From Phragmites australis (Eukaryota; Streptophyta; Magnoliopsida; Poales; Poaceae): 64,000 bases of DNA. Location of the stretch: NCBI RefSeq assembly GCF_958298935.1, contig NC_084935.1, positions 2,118,001 to 2,182,000 of the forward strand. Direction: 5' to 3'. Position 1 is the stretch's first letter. Each line of letters starts with the position of its first letter. Positions 35,249-47,197 of the stretch are shown here, one piece after another. A model generated the notes under the pieces. That model saw nothing but the letters and a program-made list of their open reading frames with translations, made no database searches and was not told where the DNA came from. The position numbers were made by a program, and so were the translations under genes.

Positions 35249-36915
35249 TCCGTCTGGCAAATGTGATGGTGTTCCTGGCGTTTGGAAATTCAATGAAACG
35301 GACCATCTGTAACATGGAGTTAAATCAATTTGCTTTCGCCAATTCCAACACTAAATCCAATTTTTCGTCGTATATGATCTCACATCTTGTAGTCATGAAT
35401 ACTAGTTATTCGTATCAGAGACGAGAAAAATTCAATTTTCTAGTATACATCGTTCACGAAGGTAATACTACTTTCTCAGAGCTCTGTTACCGATGTGGCT
35501 TGAGTCAGTGAGTGAGACGGTAACTTAGGTTATTTTATTTAAGGTGGTTATTTTATTTAAGGTTAGCTAAGTTTAGATTGCCATAAACTATGGTTAATAA
35601 ATTCTTAATTATAATTGTAATAAAGTTAGTTAAAAAAACTAAGTGTATAACGTGTATGTTAGAGATTAGCAAAATGTGATTTATTATAATTATGATAGTT
35701 AATCAAATAATTTCCTAAAAATTCTATAGCGTGATTAATCAACATAGCAAATTTAGATGCGAACCAAACCGCAAGCCCGCAGCCTACCAGCCTACGTAGT
35801 GGCACGCCGGCACCATGTGTTCGGGTCGATCACATTTCGAGGGATTAAAAGGCTTAAAAAAAAGTGTTTGCCAAATGAAGAAAAACACACGAATAGGAGC
35901 GATGATGCACAGGATGTAAACTTTGAACAAACCGTTTACACATTCCAGGGGACAGTTGCAGCTAATCAGAAATTCATTTGAGACAAATTATTTACAGGAT
36001 TCTAGGAGGCGCTGCAGCCTGCAAGAAGCAGCTGGAGCTGACCAGAGTTGGAAATGGAGAGGAAAGGAACAAGGCCGAGGCCCCTACCGCTGCCGTCGCT
36101 GCACCTACAAGTCTACAACCTTTGTTGCTGCTCCGCCTTCGGCATCTGTCGCCATTGAACCATAGCCGTGAGCTTGCATTGTTGATTGGTTCGAAAGTGA
36201 GACAGATACATGTTGGGTCTGACCTGAAAATAGTGTCAATTTTCTTGCATGGTTGGTTGGGACGAAAGTAAGATAGATGTTGATTTTGATGCCGGGTGTG
36301 AACTTAAAACAGCGTCGATTTTCTTGTCTTTGCCACATTTTCTGCATTTGAAGTTGCAATCCTTCTCAACTTTTAGTTTCAGGATATATGAAGAGGCAGA
36401 AGAGCTTATTATGGAATATCGTACGTCGGGAACCACTTTGCACATGTGTTGCAGTAAAATTTTAAAAAGTTCATTGGAAGTGTTACTTGCCATTGTGGAT
36501 CCGTTCTATTTTACCTTTTGCAGGTGCTCCAGGACAGTTGATACGTTACAAGAGCAAATATTTGCTATGAAGCTCCTAGAAGTAAAGTCTTCATGGCAAA
36601 GTTAGGAGTTATTCAGAGGTGTTAGAGGGAAGGTTCAATCTAGAAGAAAAGCAAAACCTAGGTTTTCTGGAGGACAGGAGAGGAAGGGCACATAGCTGGT
36701 ACAAGAGGGCAGCTCAGTCCATGGCTCATTTGTTGCCTAAATCCATCTCCAATGCTCAGAGCAATGCGCTAAACAGACTGACTTGGAATGTTCACTGGGG
36801 TATTGAATTGAAATGGATCTGCACGAAGGACATGTCGAAGGAGATACGGAGAGAATGACAATAGTAGTGGATAAAAAAATGATTGGGTGTCCTACTTGTT
36901 AAGTTAGAAATTTAA
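35249..36915. other. Intergenic DNA with unassigned ORFs
   Basis: 3' UTR of the TBL gene, then AT-rich DNA. Around 36175-36330 there is an imperfect tandem duplication of about 85 bp (TTGGTTCGAAAGTGAGACAG and TGGGACGAAAGTAAGATAG, each ending GATTTTCTTG or CAATTTTCTTG). ORFs at 36249-36605 and 36619-36858 might be pieces of a captured gene, but I do not recognise them. Confidence 0.35.
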
Positions 36916-37000
36916 GTGTCTTATTTGTTAGGCTAAGAGGTATCATATGAGCCTCGTATATATGATAAATTATTGGAAAATAAAAAATTATCCGGTATCA
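36916..37000 (+). repeat. Dispersed repeat, copy 2
   Basis: Matches 34117-34200: GTGTCTTATTTGTTAGGCTA through to TCCGGTATCA. The two copies lie 2.8 kb apart in the same orientation. Confidence 0.7.
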
Positions 37001-37539
37001 TGTGCATCCTCCACCTTTAATGTGGGTCCGCCCCTGAGTGGCAAGATGATAACCCTGAGATCTAGTATCACAGGGAGGTTTGGAATGTCGACAGCTTAAT
37101 CCGGCACAACATTATGTCGAGCGGTTAAATTTTTGATGATGCTGCAGGACTTGTATGCTCCACTTGCCGGCAAGATGGGGAGGTGCAGGTCATGGATCGC
37201 TGGCAAAGGAGACTAGTAAACCACGCCGGAAACTGACGCCATGAAAGAGTCCTCCGTGGTGTAGCTAGCAATGCGTGATCCGTTGCCGACATCGGAGACC
37301 AGGTCCGTTGGAGCTTGGAGCCAATTCCACAAACACGTCTTGGGTGGTGCCGCCACCTTAGATCTTTTGCGGCGAACTGAGCAGCAGCAGCCCTTTGCTT
37401 CTTCTCCTGAGCCAGCGGACCATCACTGCCACCGGTGTCTAAGCCTGACGACGAAGACGCCTTGTGCGGATGCGCCTGATCTAGGCCGCTAAAGTCTGAT
37501 CGGGCGGCTACTAGGCACCTAAAGGGTGGACGGTATTTC

Positions 37540-38068
37540 AGATACTGGCTGCCCCACCTGGGCGGTATGGCTCTGATCGGCCACGATCTCTGGGAGCGAC
37601 CCGATGATCTCCTTCTTTAGCCTGGAAGGAGCCACGGATAGCACCTCCACGAGCTTTTCGATGAACATGTCGGCATCAACGAGGAAATCCATCCATCAGA
37701 ACTACGCGATAATAAGCCTCCCCACGCCGTTCTGCAGCGACAATCCGTCGAGCGCGCCATCGTTGAAGTGCTCCGGTAGCTTCTCGAGGAGGAGAGTGAG
37801 GAGGCCCGGCTGGAGCGCGGGGACGAAGAGGAGCACATGTGCGAGGCTCAGTGCGTGCGGGGCGGTGGGGAGAAGGAGCTGGCGGAGCTGCGCAAAGGAG
37901 GCGACAAAGAAGGTGCGTGAGGTGGGCCGCGAAGAAGTGTGGCGAGGGGAGGGATAGGGGTAGATGCAGCGGACGAGAAGCGTGCAGGCCGCATCGGCAA
38001 AGAGCGTTGTCGTCGCATTGACAGCTGCGGAGGGGTTGGGCTCGGGCTCGGTCCTGGCGGAGGGGAGG
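37540..38068 (-). pseudogene. FANCD2: FANCD2 pseudogene fragment
   Basis: Read on the minus strand, one frame gives TFFVASFAQLRQLLLPTAP, LLFVPALQPGLLTLLLEKLP, EHFNDGALDGL, GVGRLIIA, then two stops (TAG at 37702-37704 and TGA at 37696-37698). The same frame continues WMDFLVDADMFIEKLVEVL, SVAPSRLKKEIIGSLPEI and VADQSH. This follows the N-terminal region of FANCD2 (LQPxxxxxLFEKLPE ... LIVxQxxWLD ... APxxLxxxIIxSLPEIxGDxQH), the Fanconi-anaemia interstrand-crosslink-repair protein. Homology stops near 37540 and is cut at 38068 by the gypsy LTR. Only about 150 residues of a protein of more than 1300 are present. It is therefore a dead partial copy, perhaps carried here by a transposon. Confidence 0.78.
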
Positions 38069-39043
38069 TGTTGATAGCAAAAAATGGCATGATCTAATTT
38101 TTTTTAATGCCGGATAGTCTGATGATCTATGCTGTGACTTCGCCAGACTATCCGATGTGTAGAGTAGGTTTTTGCAGAGAGGGTGTAGAAGTTTAGCTCC
38201 CTGGAAATTAGTCCAGTGAGATATTTAGTAAATGTCAGACTACGCGGAGAGCGTGTGGATGATTTTTTGCAGAGAGAATTGCTCTCTGGAAAAATCAGTC
38301 TGGTGCATATTTCGGTGTATACGTCGAAATATCTGGTGAGCTTAAAGGTGTTTTTTGCAAAAAAAAAATTGCTCTATGAAAAAAATCATCCGGTGAAGAT
38401 ATCAAATGATCGTCAGACCATCTGGTGAATGTAAAGATGATTTCTTCTGGAAATATTGATCTGGCATAAGGCTCCGGTGAGCATATTTTGGTCGGCGGAA
38501 CGTCCGGTGAACTTTGGACTAGGATTTAGGTTTTGGTCGAGTTGAACTCGCCAGATGGTCCAATGATCTCATTTTTGTTCTCACCGGACAATCCGATATT
38601 CAGTTCGAAACCAAATTGAGTTAGATTCTCAGATTTGTTCAGATTCTTTTTGTTTCTTTGGACAAACAGGTCGTGTTTGCGTAGGTTTTAGGGTTGAGAG
38701 TCATATTTCCATAAGGCTAAGTCCAAGCCACCCTTATAAATAGCAAACGGGATGAATGCCGATTGCAACAATTTAGTCAATCGTAACAAATGCATATATT
38801 TTCATTCTCCTTTACTTTCCTGCACATTATGGTAGTTTTAGGGTTAGTTCTTCGCTGTTACTTCGAATCCTCGTGATTTAGGTGGTAATTCTTTATCGAT
38901 TTGCTTGTAAATCGTCCGGGCGATGGCTCTCAAAGTTGCTGGTCGAAATTATTTGCTTGTTTGCTTATAAACAAGTTGTGTGTTGCTACGAAAAGCCAGG
39001 ACGGATTTGTATGTTGCATGGATTGCAAAATCTCGCGCCAACA
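38069..39043 (+). repeat. 5' LTR of gypsy element
   Basis: The segment begins TGTTGATAGC and ends CGCGCCAACA, so the ends are complementary (TGTTG/CAACA). It holds repeated CCGG(A/T)-type words around GTCTGATGATC, a TATA-like CTTATAAATAG at about 38732, and is followed at about 39046 by a primer-binding-like AATTGGTGACTCTACTGGGG. The left border is inferred from the TG start and the end of FANCD2 similarity. No matching 3' LTR is visible in the window. Confidence 0.6.
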
Positions 39044-40774
39044 TTAATTGGTGACTCTACTGGGGACGAGGGTTCTCCATCAACATCAACTTCTAGGGTT
39101 TCAGCGCTGACCTCTCTTGTACCCTGTTGTGCCATGTCTAAAGAGGAGGGAGCTAAAATCAACCCCAACAACATCTTCGCACCGACACTTGAAGAGCTTC
39201 AAGATGAGGATCACCAAGCCATTGAAGCTCAAAAGCGAGAGGTGGAGAGGATGATGCTTGCATGCTATCAAATAACACAATAAGGGATCATCAAGAAGGG
39301 CAATCCAACGTCGATCGTCCACACAAAACATGAGGTAAAGCCCAATGTCAGTGATTCTCCTCATGCTTTACAAGAGCAAATTGAGCATATGGTTGATCAA
39401 TCTGTATGGGGCTGCTGTGTGTAATAAATTTGATGCATTAGCTAAAGGGTTAGATCAATCACTTAATAGTCATTTTGATTCTATAGCTCTTGAGATGCAA
39501 GGCATTAGAGACACGCTGAAGCAACCTCTTTCATATGATACTAGTGCTTCAACTTCCAATAATGATAGCAAAATTCAGCAAACCCCTTTTGGTTCGTTGA
39601 CACAATTCATGTCTCCTACACCTTTACAACAAAACATGCTGATGCATCAAATTCATAGCTGAACTAATGTTCTAGGTTCGGCTAACGTTGTGACACCTCC
39701 GCTTACCACACCGAATACTACTAAACCGGAGGTTGCATCATTTGTTTTTTTAGTGCCAAATTCTACATATAGTATAACTAGCTCGGTTCTATATGTAGCC
39801 AATAGCCGAGTTAATGAAATCTCAGCAAGCATACCACTAGTTCCATATAACACTGTGGCATATAGTACATCTCACATACCTCCATAAGGTACCGGTGTCC
39901 CTTGTGATCCATTGCCGGATACTTACTTTAACATGCCTCCACCAAATACTTCATATACACAGCCCATAACGCCTTCACAAAGCATGCCACAAAACATTGT
40001 GATGCCTATTCGATCTATGGCTGAGCAACCCATAAGGCATGAAAGCATTAGAGAAAAATGGCTAGTCTTTTGATGGAGCATTTTGGGGTAGAACCTAAAG
40101 GTAGAGCACATGTTTATCAAAAATCTTACCCCGATTATTATGATACAATTACATATCCTCGTGGGTTTAAATTATCTGATTTTGTTAAATTTAATGGGGA
40201 GGATGGTAAAACCATAATGGAACATATATGACAATTTTCTGCACAATATAGTGAAGCTGGTAGTAGTGATGCTTGCAGATTGCATTTATTTCTTTTGTCA
40301 CTTTTCAGCAATATATTTACTTGGTTTACTTCACTTGCACCTAATTCTATTCATACATGGGCACAATTTGAGCTAAAGTTTATGAATATTTCTATATTGG
40401 GGATACAGAATTGAGACTGATTCACCTAACATCGGTTACACAAAAGTATAATGAGTCTGTTTTTTAATATATTAGAAGGTTTAGGGATACTAAAAACCGA
40501 TGTTTTAACATGACTCTCTCTGATAGAGATCTTGTTGAGTTAGCATTTGTTGGTTTGCATGCACATATCAAAGAAAGCTTAGAGGGGGCATAAATTTTTA
40601 GATGTGAACCAAGTATTGCAGCGGGCTCTGGCTTAAGAAAGCCGTGCCAAGGAGTATAGGAAAGTCCAAAAATTTAATCAGAATAACAAAGTAGATCGTT
40701 CCAGTGTTAATGTAGTTGAATATGAGGACAATTCATCGGATTATGAGAGTGTAGATATGTGTGTAGCTGAGTGG

Positions 40775-41994
40775 GCATGTGTCGGTGACATGCGAACCAG
40801 GGGTCCCCGAGTCCCGAGGCCAGGACCGCAGAATGCCACGTGGCGTCATCCCTCGGAGACCATCTCCCCGAGGACCGAGAAGAGCCAGTTCCGGAAGGGG
40901 TGCTCGGGCCCATGAACAGTGGTCCCCGAGTACCTGTAGTTCCCCAAGGACCCGAGAAGAACCAGTTCCGGGAGGGGTGCTCGGGGCCATGAACAGTGGT
41001 CCCCGAGTACCCGTAGTTCTCCGAGGACCCGAGAGAAATCAGTTCCGGGAGAGGGCGCTCGGGGCCATAAACAATGGTCCCCGAGTGCCCAGAGTTCCCC
41101 GAGGACCTGAGAAGCCCCTTGCCGGTGGACCCCACAAGGGCTCATCGGTGAGGTGTCAATCGGTGGGAGGCCCAATACAGTATTTAAAAGGGAGCGTGGC
41201 CTGTCACTTCCAACCACTCCCCCCCACGCCTGTCGTACTGAGTACGTCAGTCCCTGCCACCGCCTGGCAGGGGGCGTGGGGATATTTAATGCGACGGGTC
41301 CCATCGCACGTCACCCTACGGGGCCCATGAAGGAAACAGCTTAGAGATATCGTCGCTGGGCTCAAGGCGCATCGCCTGCCCCCCTGTTGTGTTAGGTTTG
41401 TTCTGATCAGGTGGGCATGCGGGGCAGTTCGGCGGCTGCCCGGTGGGCCCTCCCCCTGCACCTGCTAAAGTTGGGCGACGGGACCGGCCGGAGACGCATT
41501 TTCAACCCTGTAACATCAACCTGCAGCCCCATGACGGTTGCTTTCCATTTATGGCTCATGGGAACTCGTGCCCCCGTTCTGGGCACGCCAAGCCTCCCCC
41601 GACAGGATAAAGGGGGTGCACTCCGGAGAAGGGGGCTGAGCGGACTTGGAAGAGAAGCCACGCTGAGCACAGGTTCACCAAGCTCGAAGCAGGACCGAAG
41701 CTCTAGACTTAGACAAAAAAACCTTGTAACATAAGAGATCCAGAGAAAGATATTTCCAGAGCATTAATAGCACATCATACACACAGGAGTAGGGTATTAC
41801 ACTCCGTGCGGCCCGAACCTGTCTAAAATCCCTTGAGCATTTACTCTCACTCGCCGACGATCATTCGTCCCGCCTAGATCTCATATATTCGTATTAAGTC
41901 CACATACGAGGTAGATCTAGAATCAACCCCCGGCCGAATCTCAAAGGGGGTCCCTCAGGATCCCTGCTTGCGGTGTTCACCCACCGACATCATG
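40775..41994 (+). mobile_element. Solo LTR (1210 bp) nested in gypsy gag
   Basis: The LTR runs 40780-41989, starting TGTCGGTGACATGCG and ending CACCCACCGACA. It is flanked by GCATG (40775-40779) and TCATG (41990-41994), a five-base target duplication with one change. Removing the LTR and one flank restores the gag frame (AEWA then WKYKSKP). It has a TATA-like GTATTTAAAAGG near 41178 and about three and a half 77-bp tandem repeats. No internal region remains, so it arose by LTR-LTR recombination. Confidence 0.9.
40871..41125 (+). repeat. 77-bp tandem repeats in solo LTR
   Basis: AGGACC(C)GAGAAGA, CCAGTTCCGG(G/A), GGGGTGCTCGGG and ATGAACAGTGGTCCCCGAGT recur at about 40871, 40947 and 41024, with a partial unit at about 41101. 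Confidence 0.85.
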
Positions 41995-42318
41995 GAAATA
42001 TAAGTCTAAGCCATTTGTATGCTCTGCTTTAAAGCCGAATTCACAAAAAAAATCAGCATGAAAAGATGAAATTCACATTTGATGTTACTATGTGTGATAT
42101 GATATTTGATCTCTTGCTACAGGAAAAGCAAATTAGTTTATCTCATAATCATGTTATCCTACCACTTGAGGTGCTTAAGAAACGTGCATATTGTAAATGA
42201 CATAATTCGTATTCTCATGTTACTGATGATTACAATGTCTTTCGTCGACAGGTTCAATCATCCATTAATGAAGGACGATTGAAGTTTGCTGAAAGTTCTA
42301 AGATGAAGCTCGATAGTT

Positions 42319-45300
42319 GTCACGACCCCGAACTCAGGTTCCCCTGTGCCTCATGTATCAGTACATGGATCAAGTAGCTGATACACACATAATTCTGAAG
42401 ATTGATAGCAAATACATAATTCGAATAAAATAAAGTAAAATAATTACTTGAAAAGCGAAGAAAATGGTCGTGTGGACAAGTATCTACAACAGACCAGCGA
42501 GGCAGAAGAGCCTACAACACAACAGAGCGAAACGAACGATGCAACCCAATACCATAGGCAACTCGGGTGCGGACACGACCTTATATTTCTTCCATTCAAT
42601 TTCATTTGGATTGAGATTGATCTCCATTTCAACGATCTGAAAGTAACAAGGCTGAGTACGAAAGGTACTTAACAAGTCATATACTACTTCAAGGGGTTGA
42701 TAGATGCATAATGAATATTTTAAGAATGAGGCTTTATGGTATAGTTTTAAGTGCAAAGTAGATTTTATGTAGGTATCCAGTTATATTATCTATTCTTAAC
42801 ATTTTGAAACAAAGGTAACCTTGTAACAAGCTTTTGAAACGGTTTAAATAAGATAACCTGGTATCAAAGCTTTTGAAATGGTTTAAAATAAGGTAACTTG
42901 GTAATAAAGCTTTTGAAATGGTTTAAAACAAGGTAACCTGGTAACAAAGCTTTTGAAACAGTTTTAAATTCATAAAACAGTAACAAGTTATATATTGGGG
43001 TTTTTCGGTCATGGGAGGGGCTACACCTCACTCTGCACTTCCTATCATCTCATCTATTTTATCTCTAGTACCACACAACTTTTAATGGATTGAGCTAGTA
43101 ATCTTATCACACAGATATCTAGTCCACACACTCAATTATCAAAACACACGCGTCCGGAGTCTAGTCAAAAAGGTTCAGCCTTCACATGTCTATGACCGTG
43201 GACATGACTATTCGAATAGATTTACATTCTATAGAGGTTGTACAGCTTTACCCATGCGATATGCTTAGTCTCCAACCGTTGTAAGCGGAGGAGCGAATCA
43301 TACCGAGACTCTCCAAACACCTTTTCCTGCCGGGTTTTTCTACGAGATTTACCCCCAAGCGTTATTTTCCATGTATTGAAGGCCAGTCCCCTTTTTAAGT
43401 CTAGGCCGGTACTAGCAACCTCCAAACAGAGGGACAAATGGTCACTTGAGTGCTTGCTGCTCCCAGCCTCCTAATATGATGCCCAACTCAATCCGGTGAA
43501 GGAGAAGTCAAGTCCTGTCCATTCGGGACGCATAATTGCATGGGGGCTGTTAAGGTATGGCTGCGAAATGACTCGGTCCTTAAATGGCTAGGACATGTAT
43601 TTTCCAGCAATGAATACCACAAAGGTAACTTAAGCCCCCAAGAGCAAACTCGTCCAAAGTACTACTCTATCTACCACTGTCAAAGCAGTTTTCACCCATT
43701 TTTACACATTTCTCGCCATATCCCACATGACATCAAGGATTTCACAACCACCACGAAATTCATAACCATCAAGGATCCATGGTATATGAGTTATCATTGA
43801 TAACAGTAAATCTTATCTCCGAGGAGAGGTGTTTTAAAAGCAACGTCTCCGAGGAGCTATATTTAATCCGAAGCATGCTAGATATCAAGATGTCATCTAT
43901 CATTAATATAGATAACAACAGATAATCCTAGAGTGATATGTATTTTTTTATGATAACATTTATGGCATGTCATGTGTTGATAGGATTAGCTACTATAAGC
44001 AGTTTGTAAAGGCGGAATACATAGGACATGCGATATAAGTCAAGTTTTAAGTTGATCATATAAATTATTTGAAAACATAGATTCAATATGATCAAAGAAA
44101 TAGGACTTGCCTTGACGAATGCCAATTCATGATTGATCTTGTCGTTCGAGTTTCCTGGGTCCTTCATCATCAGACCTCGCCTTCAACTCCTTCCTCGCAT
44201 TCTTGCTTAGAACCTTGACTTCGAGCCTACGCAGATTAACGATAAAAAACGCACAACGACTAAACAGATGAATATCAGAATAAAACCAAATGAAACACCA
44301 AAGCGGAAGAAGAACGATTGAGGGAAAATGACGAAAGCTAAACCTAGCGGAGGATGATAAGAAACTCTAAGAAATGCGAAGCTAATACACAGAGAATAGC
44401 GGGATCATCTAGCGAAGCTAGGTCAGATGCTAACTTACTTCATTTTATTAACTTAAGAGAAACCCTAAACAAGTTATGATCAACTAGGCGAATATTTATT
44501 AGCTTTGCCGGAATACGGCAGATAGAGATTCTACGTGTAGGTGAGTGCACGTGTACAGATATGAATGTATGTACGATACTTATGTTTATATGTATGCGAG
44601 CATGGATACATATATACGTAAGTATAACCCTAGATGATTATATGTGTTTAAGTGTTGGATTAAACATTCTAAGCTATAACACTAAACTAAGTTTATCTAG
44701 TAATTAAACTTAATTACCTAGTGTTATTTAATTAACACACTAATTAAGCTATAAACTATAGCTATGGTAAAAGCAGGCATGCAATTAATTAACTTAGTTT
44801 ATTTACTGCATTAATCTAATTAATTAATTATTAAAAGGGTAACTAATAGTTAATTACCAAAGTTAATTATTTTAATGATTGGTATTTAATTATTAGCTAC
44901 ATTTGTTAATATTATGACATTAATTCAACTAAGATTTAATTCCCTATGAATTAAAGCATGAAATAACAATCTACTCTAATATAAATTAAAAGATTAGCTC
45001 TTTAGTTTATTCTAATTCTAGACCTTATTATTTAATTAACAAAAGGTTAAACCTACACCTAACTAGATTAGAAAAAGTGACTAATCTACGATCATAACCT
45101 AAATATAGCTATCGAACTATCTAAACTCAACTTTAATTAACAAAGACGAAACTAATTCTAGAACAAACACCGCGACACGGGTTAAATACCGGATGAGAAA
45201 ATCAAATGAACACCAAAAATTACAAGATTTGGCTGATAGATAGATTATGATTTTAGAGGAATATCGGTGAAGGAATCGCCGAAATCAGAGTTGAAACGGA

Positions 45301-46640
45301 GGAGATAGGGCTATTAGAAGATTTATCGGAAATGGAAATCCTGGAAATTGGAAATGAGTACTATTTCATGAACTCGATCCACGAGGCTATGAACCAAAGG
45401 ATGTTTTTTGTGGGAGTTCATGGTGGACTCGGTGTATAGGGTTATAGACCAGAGGGAAGCATCAGTGGCCGGTTCATGGTGGACCGAGGCCGCTGGATAG
45501 GGGAGCCGACCCATGAGGCCCACATGGAGGTGAGGGAGAAGATGGGAAAAATGATAAGGCCGACCGGCTTGCTTTTGAGTGGGCGCGAGGCGCTGAGAGA
45601 GAAAGAGGAGAGGAGGGAGGCGCCGTCTGGGAGGAGCAGAGGGAGATGGAGGCCGAAGCTGACCAGAGGGAGGGAGGAGCGGGGGTCCACCGACGGCGTG
45701 AAGGAAGTGGTGGCCGCCTGGGTGAAGGAACTGGCAGAGATACGAGCCGGTGGTGAGCAAAGGAGGAGTCGAGGGCGGTGGGAGCTAGATTTGGGCGACC
45801 GGGGATGGCACGCCCGCGGAAGGATGCAGCACGATTGGGACGACGTGAGCCGGTGGTGGGACAGCCAGCATGGGCTGACTGGGGCAGCACGTGGGTGGTG
45901 AGCAAAGCGCAGAGAAGGAGGATGGCTGGAGGGGATGGAGGCACACTGGTGGCACGTGTGAGCGGCGAAGGCCGGTGGGGCGGTGAGGGCTGGCTGCACA
46001 GGACGACGACCGAGGCTCACCAAGGAGAACAGGGGTGCTGGGGAAGAGGTGGAAAGGGACGGGGGGGGGGGGGGGAGCTCGCCGAGGAGGATGGCTCGGG
46101 TGGCGCGACGCCGGTAGGTGTGGACGGCGGAGCGACTATGCGGAACGGGCACAACACGGAGGAGCGCGACCAAGCGGTGACGTGGGACGGTGCTGCGGTG
46201 TGGGCCAGCGACTGCGCGCGGGCAGAGTAGAGGCACGACGACAGCGGCCGGGAAGGCGCACAAGCGGGCAGCTCGACGGAGGGAGGCCGGAATGGAGGGA
46301 TTTCTACTCAACAAACAAAATTACCAAGAAAGAAAAAAATGTTAGGGTTTGGACACAATACGTTTCTACGTAGATCACGGTCAAATAGAGCTAGCAAATG
46401 CAAGTAATCAAAATTCTATACCCCTTGGGGATGTAGTTCATGGTCATGGCAACTGTAACCAAACTCCTCAATTGCATCTCTCAACCATCCAAACTCTAGG
46501 TTCTACAAACCGAGCCGGCTTATCAGCAAATCAGCAAGAATTGAGGAAATTGGGAGGCAAGTACACTACAAGCTAATAGGGATTCAATAAGTACCTTTGG
46601 TGAATACAGTCACCGAAATATCCTGCTTACAAGATTGGAT
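42319..46640. mobile_element. Probable non-autonomous LTR (LARD-like) tract
   Basis: Gag similarity of the gypsy element stops at 42318, and a new unit starts TGTCACGACCCCGAACTCAG, like an LTR beginning. The following 4 kb are non-coding. They include a 40-bp tandem repeat at about 42812-42968, AT-rich DNA with TTAATTA words (44640-45130), and a GC-rich stretch (45480-46300) with a poly-G run near 46061. Long ORFs in the GC-rich part on both strands have no family signature. From about 46340 a short frame (QIELANASNQNSIPLGDVVH) may be retrotransposon-internal sequence. I could not locate the matching LTR, so the borders and class are tentative. Confidence 0.4.
42812..42968 (+). repeat. 40-bp tandem repeat, four copies
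   Basis: Four consecutive units of about 39-40 bp have the form AGGTAACCTGGTAACAAAGC followed by TTTTGAAATGGTTTAAAA. Confidence 0.9.
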
Positions 46641-47197
46641 TCCCTCCGATAAGCGCCAAATTGCAAGAAAATCTGGTCCTCAATGCTACAACAACCCCTA
46701 ACTTTGGCGGGCTCAAAGGTTCGGAGCTTGCTCCTCGCTCCCTCGTGCTTTGGCTCCCCATCCTCCCTCACGCCCTTGTTCTCCCTCATGCCCCCAATCC
46801 TTCCTCACCCTCTCCTAGTGAGTCTTGTCTGGAGAGGAGCCGTGAGTCTTGGGAGGCCGAGTCTGGGTCACTCGATCTTCTAGTGAGGTGAATTGGTGCA
46901 CACAAATGAAATAAAAGGTACATTAGTTATTTAACACGGTTTAAATGGGTAAATAAAAATAAAAATAACTTATTTTAGGTAAAATAATGATATAGTTATT
47001 AGTGGTAATTTATCGAAGCTAAAATTTTAAATGGCAAATAGTGGAAGCCCAGTCCCACCCCCTCTGCCTCCTTCCCTCCCTGGCTCCCGTAACGCTGCCG
47101 ACCTGCCGTGATAAAAAAGAAAAAAAAAGGCAGCGAGCGAATCTGCGCCTCCATTCCCGCGCAGCAATCTCGTGTTCGTCCGTCGATTCGCCACGAG
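46641..47197. other. Intergenic DNA and SP1-like promoter/5' UTR
   Basis: 46660-46890 is open on the plus strand in two frames but has no recognisable domain. 46890-47040 is AT-rich, and 47050-47197 is probably leader sequence of the SP1-like gene. Confidence 0.4.

Larger units (their letters stand above)
39044..42318 (+). mobile_element. Gypsy retrotransposon gag region, decayed
   Basis: After the primer-binding-like site a frame begins MSKEEGAKINPNNIFAPTLE at 39135. Broken gag follows. Words such as SVTQKYNESV, YIRRFRDTKNRCFNM, SDRDLVELAFVGLHAHIKES and YRKVQKFNQ lie at about 40430-40690. After the inserted solo LTR, the same frame resumes WKYKSKPFVCSALKPNSQKK and reaches a region with LLLQEKQISLSHNHVILPLE, RAYCKxHNSYSH and FRRQVQSSINEGRLKF. 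Stops and frameshifts are frequent. Pol and the 3' LTR are not identified, because similarity ends at about 42318. Confidence 0.78.

Noticed and set aside
36249..36858. ORFs of 118 and 79 codons downstream of the TBL gene
   Set aside because: I considered a captured gene fragment, but the two frames do not join and no family is recognisable.
40707..41734. Several ORFs of 85-183 codons
   Set aside because: They lie inside the solo LTR and follow its 77-bp repeats.
45442..46314. 290-codon minus-strand ORF and matching plus-strand ORFs
   Set aside because: They are Pro/Ser/Arg-rich with no domain and lie in a GC-rich repeat tract. Probably chance open frames.
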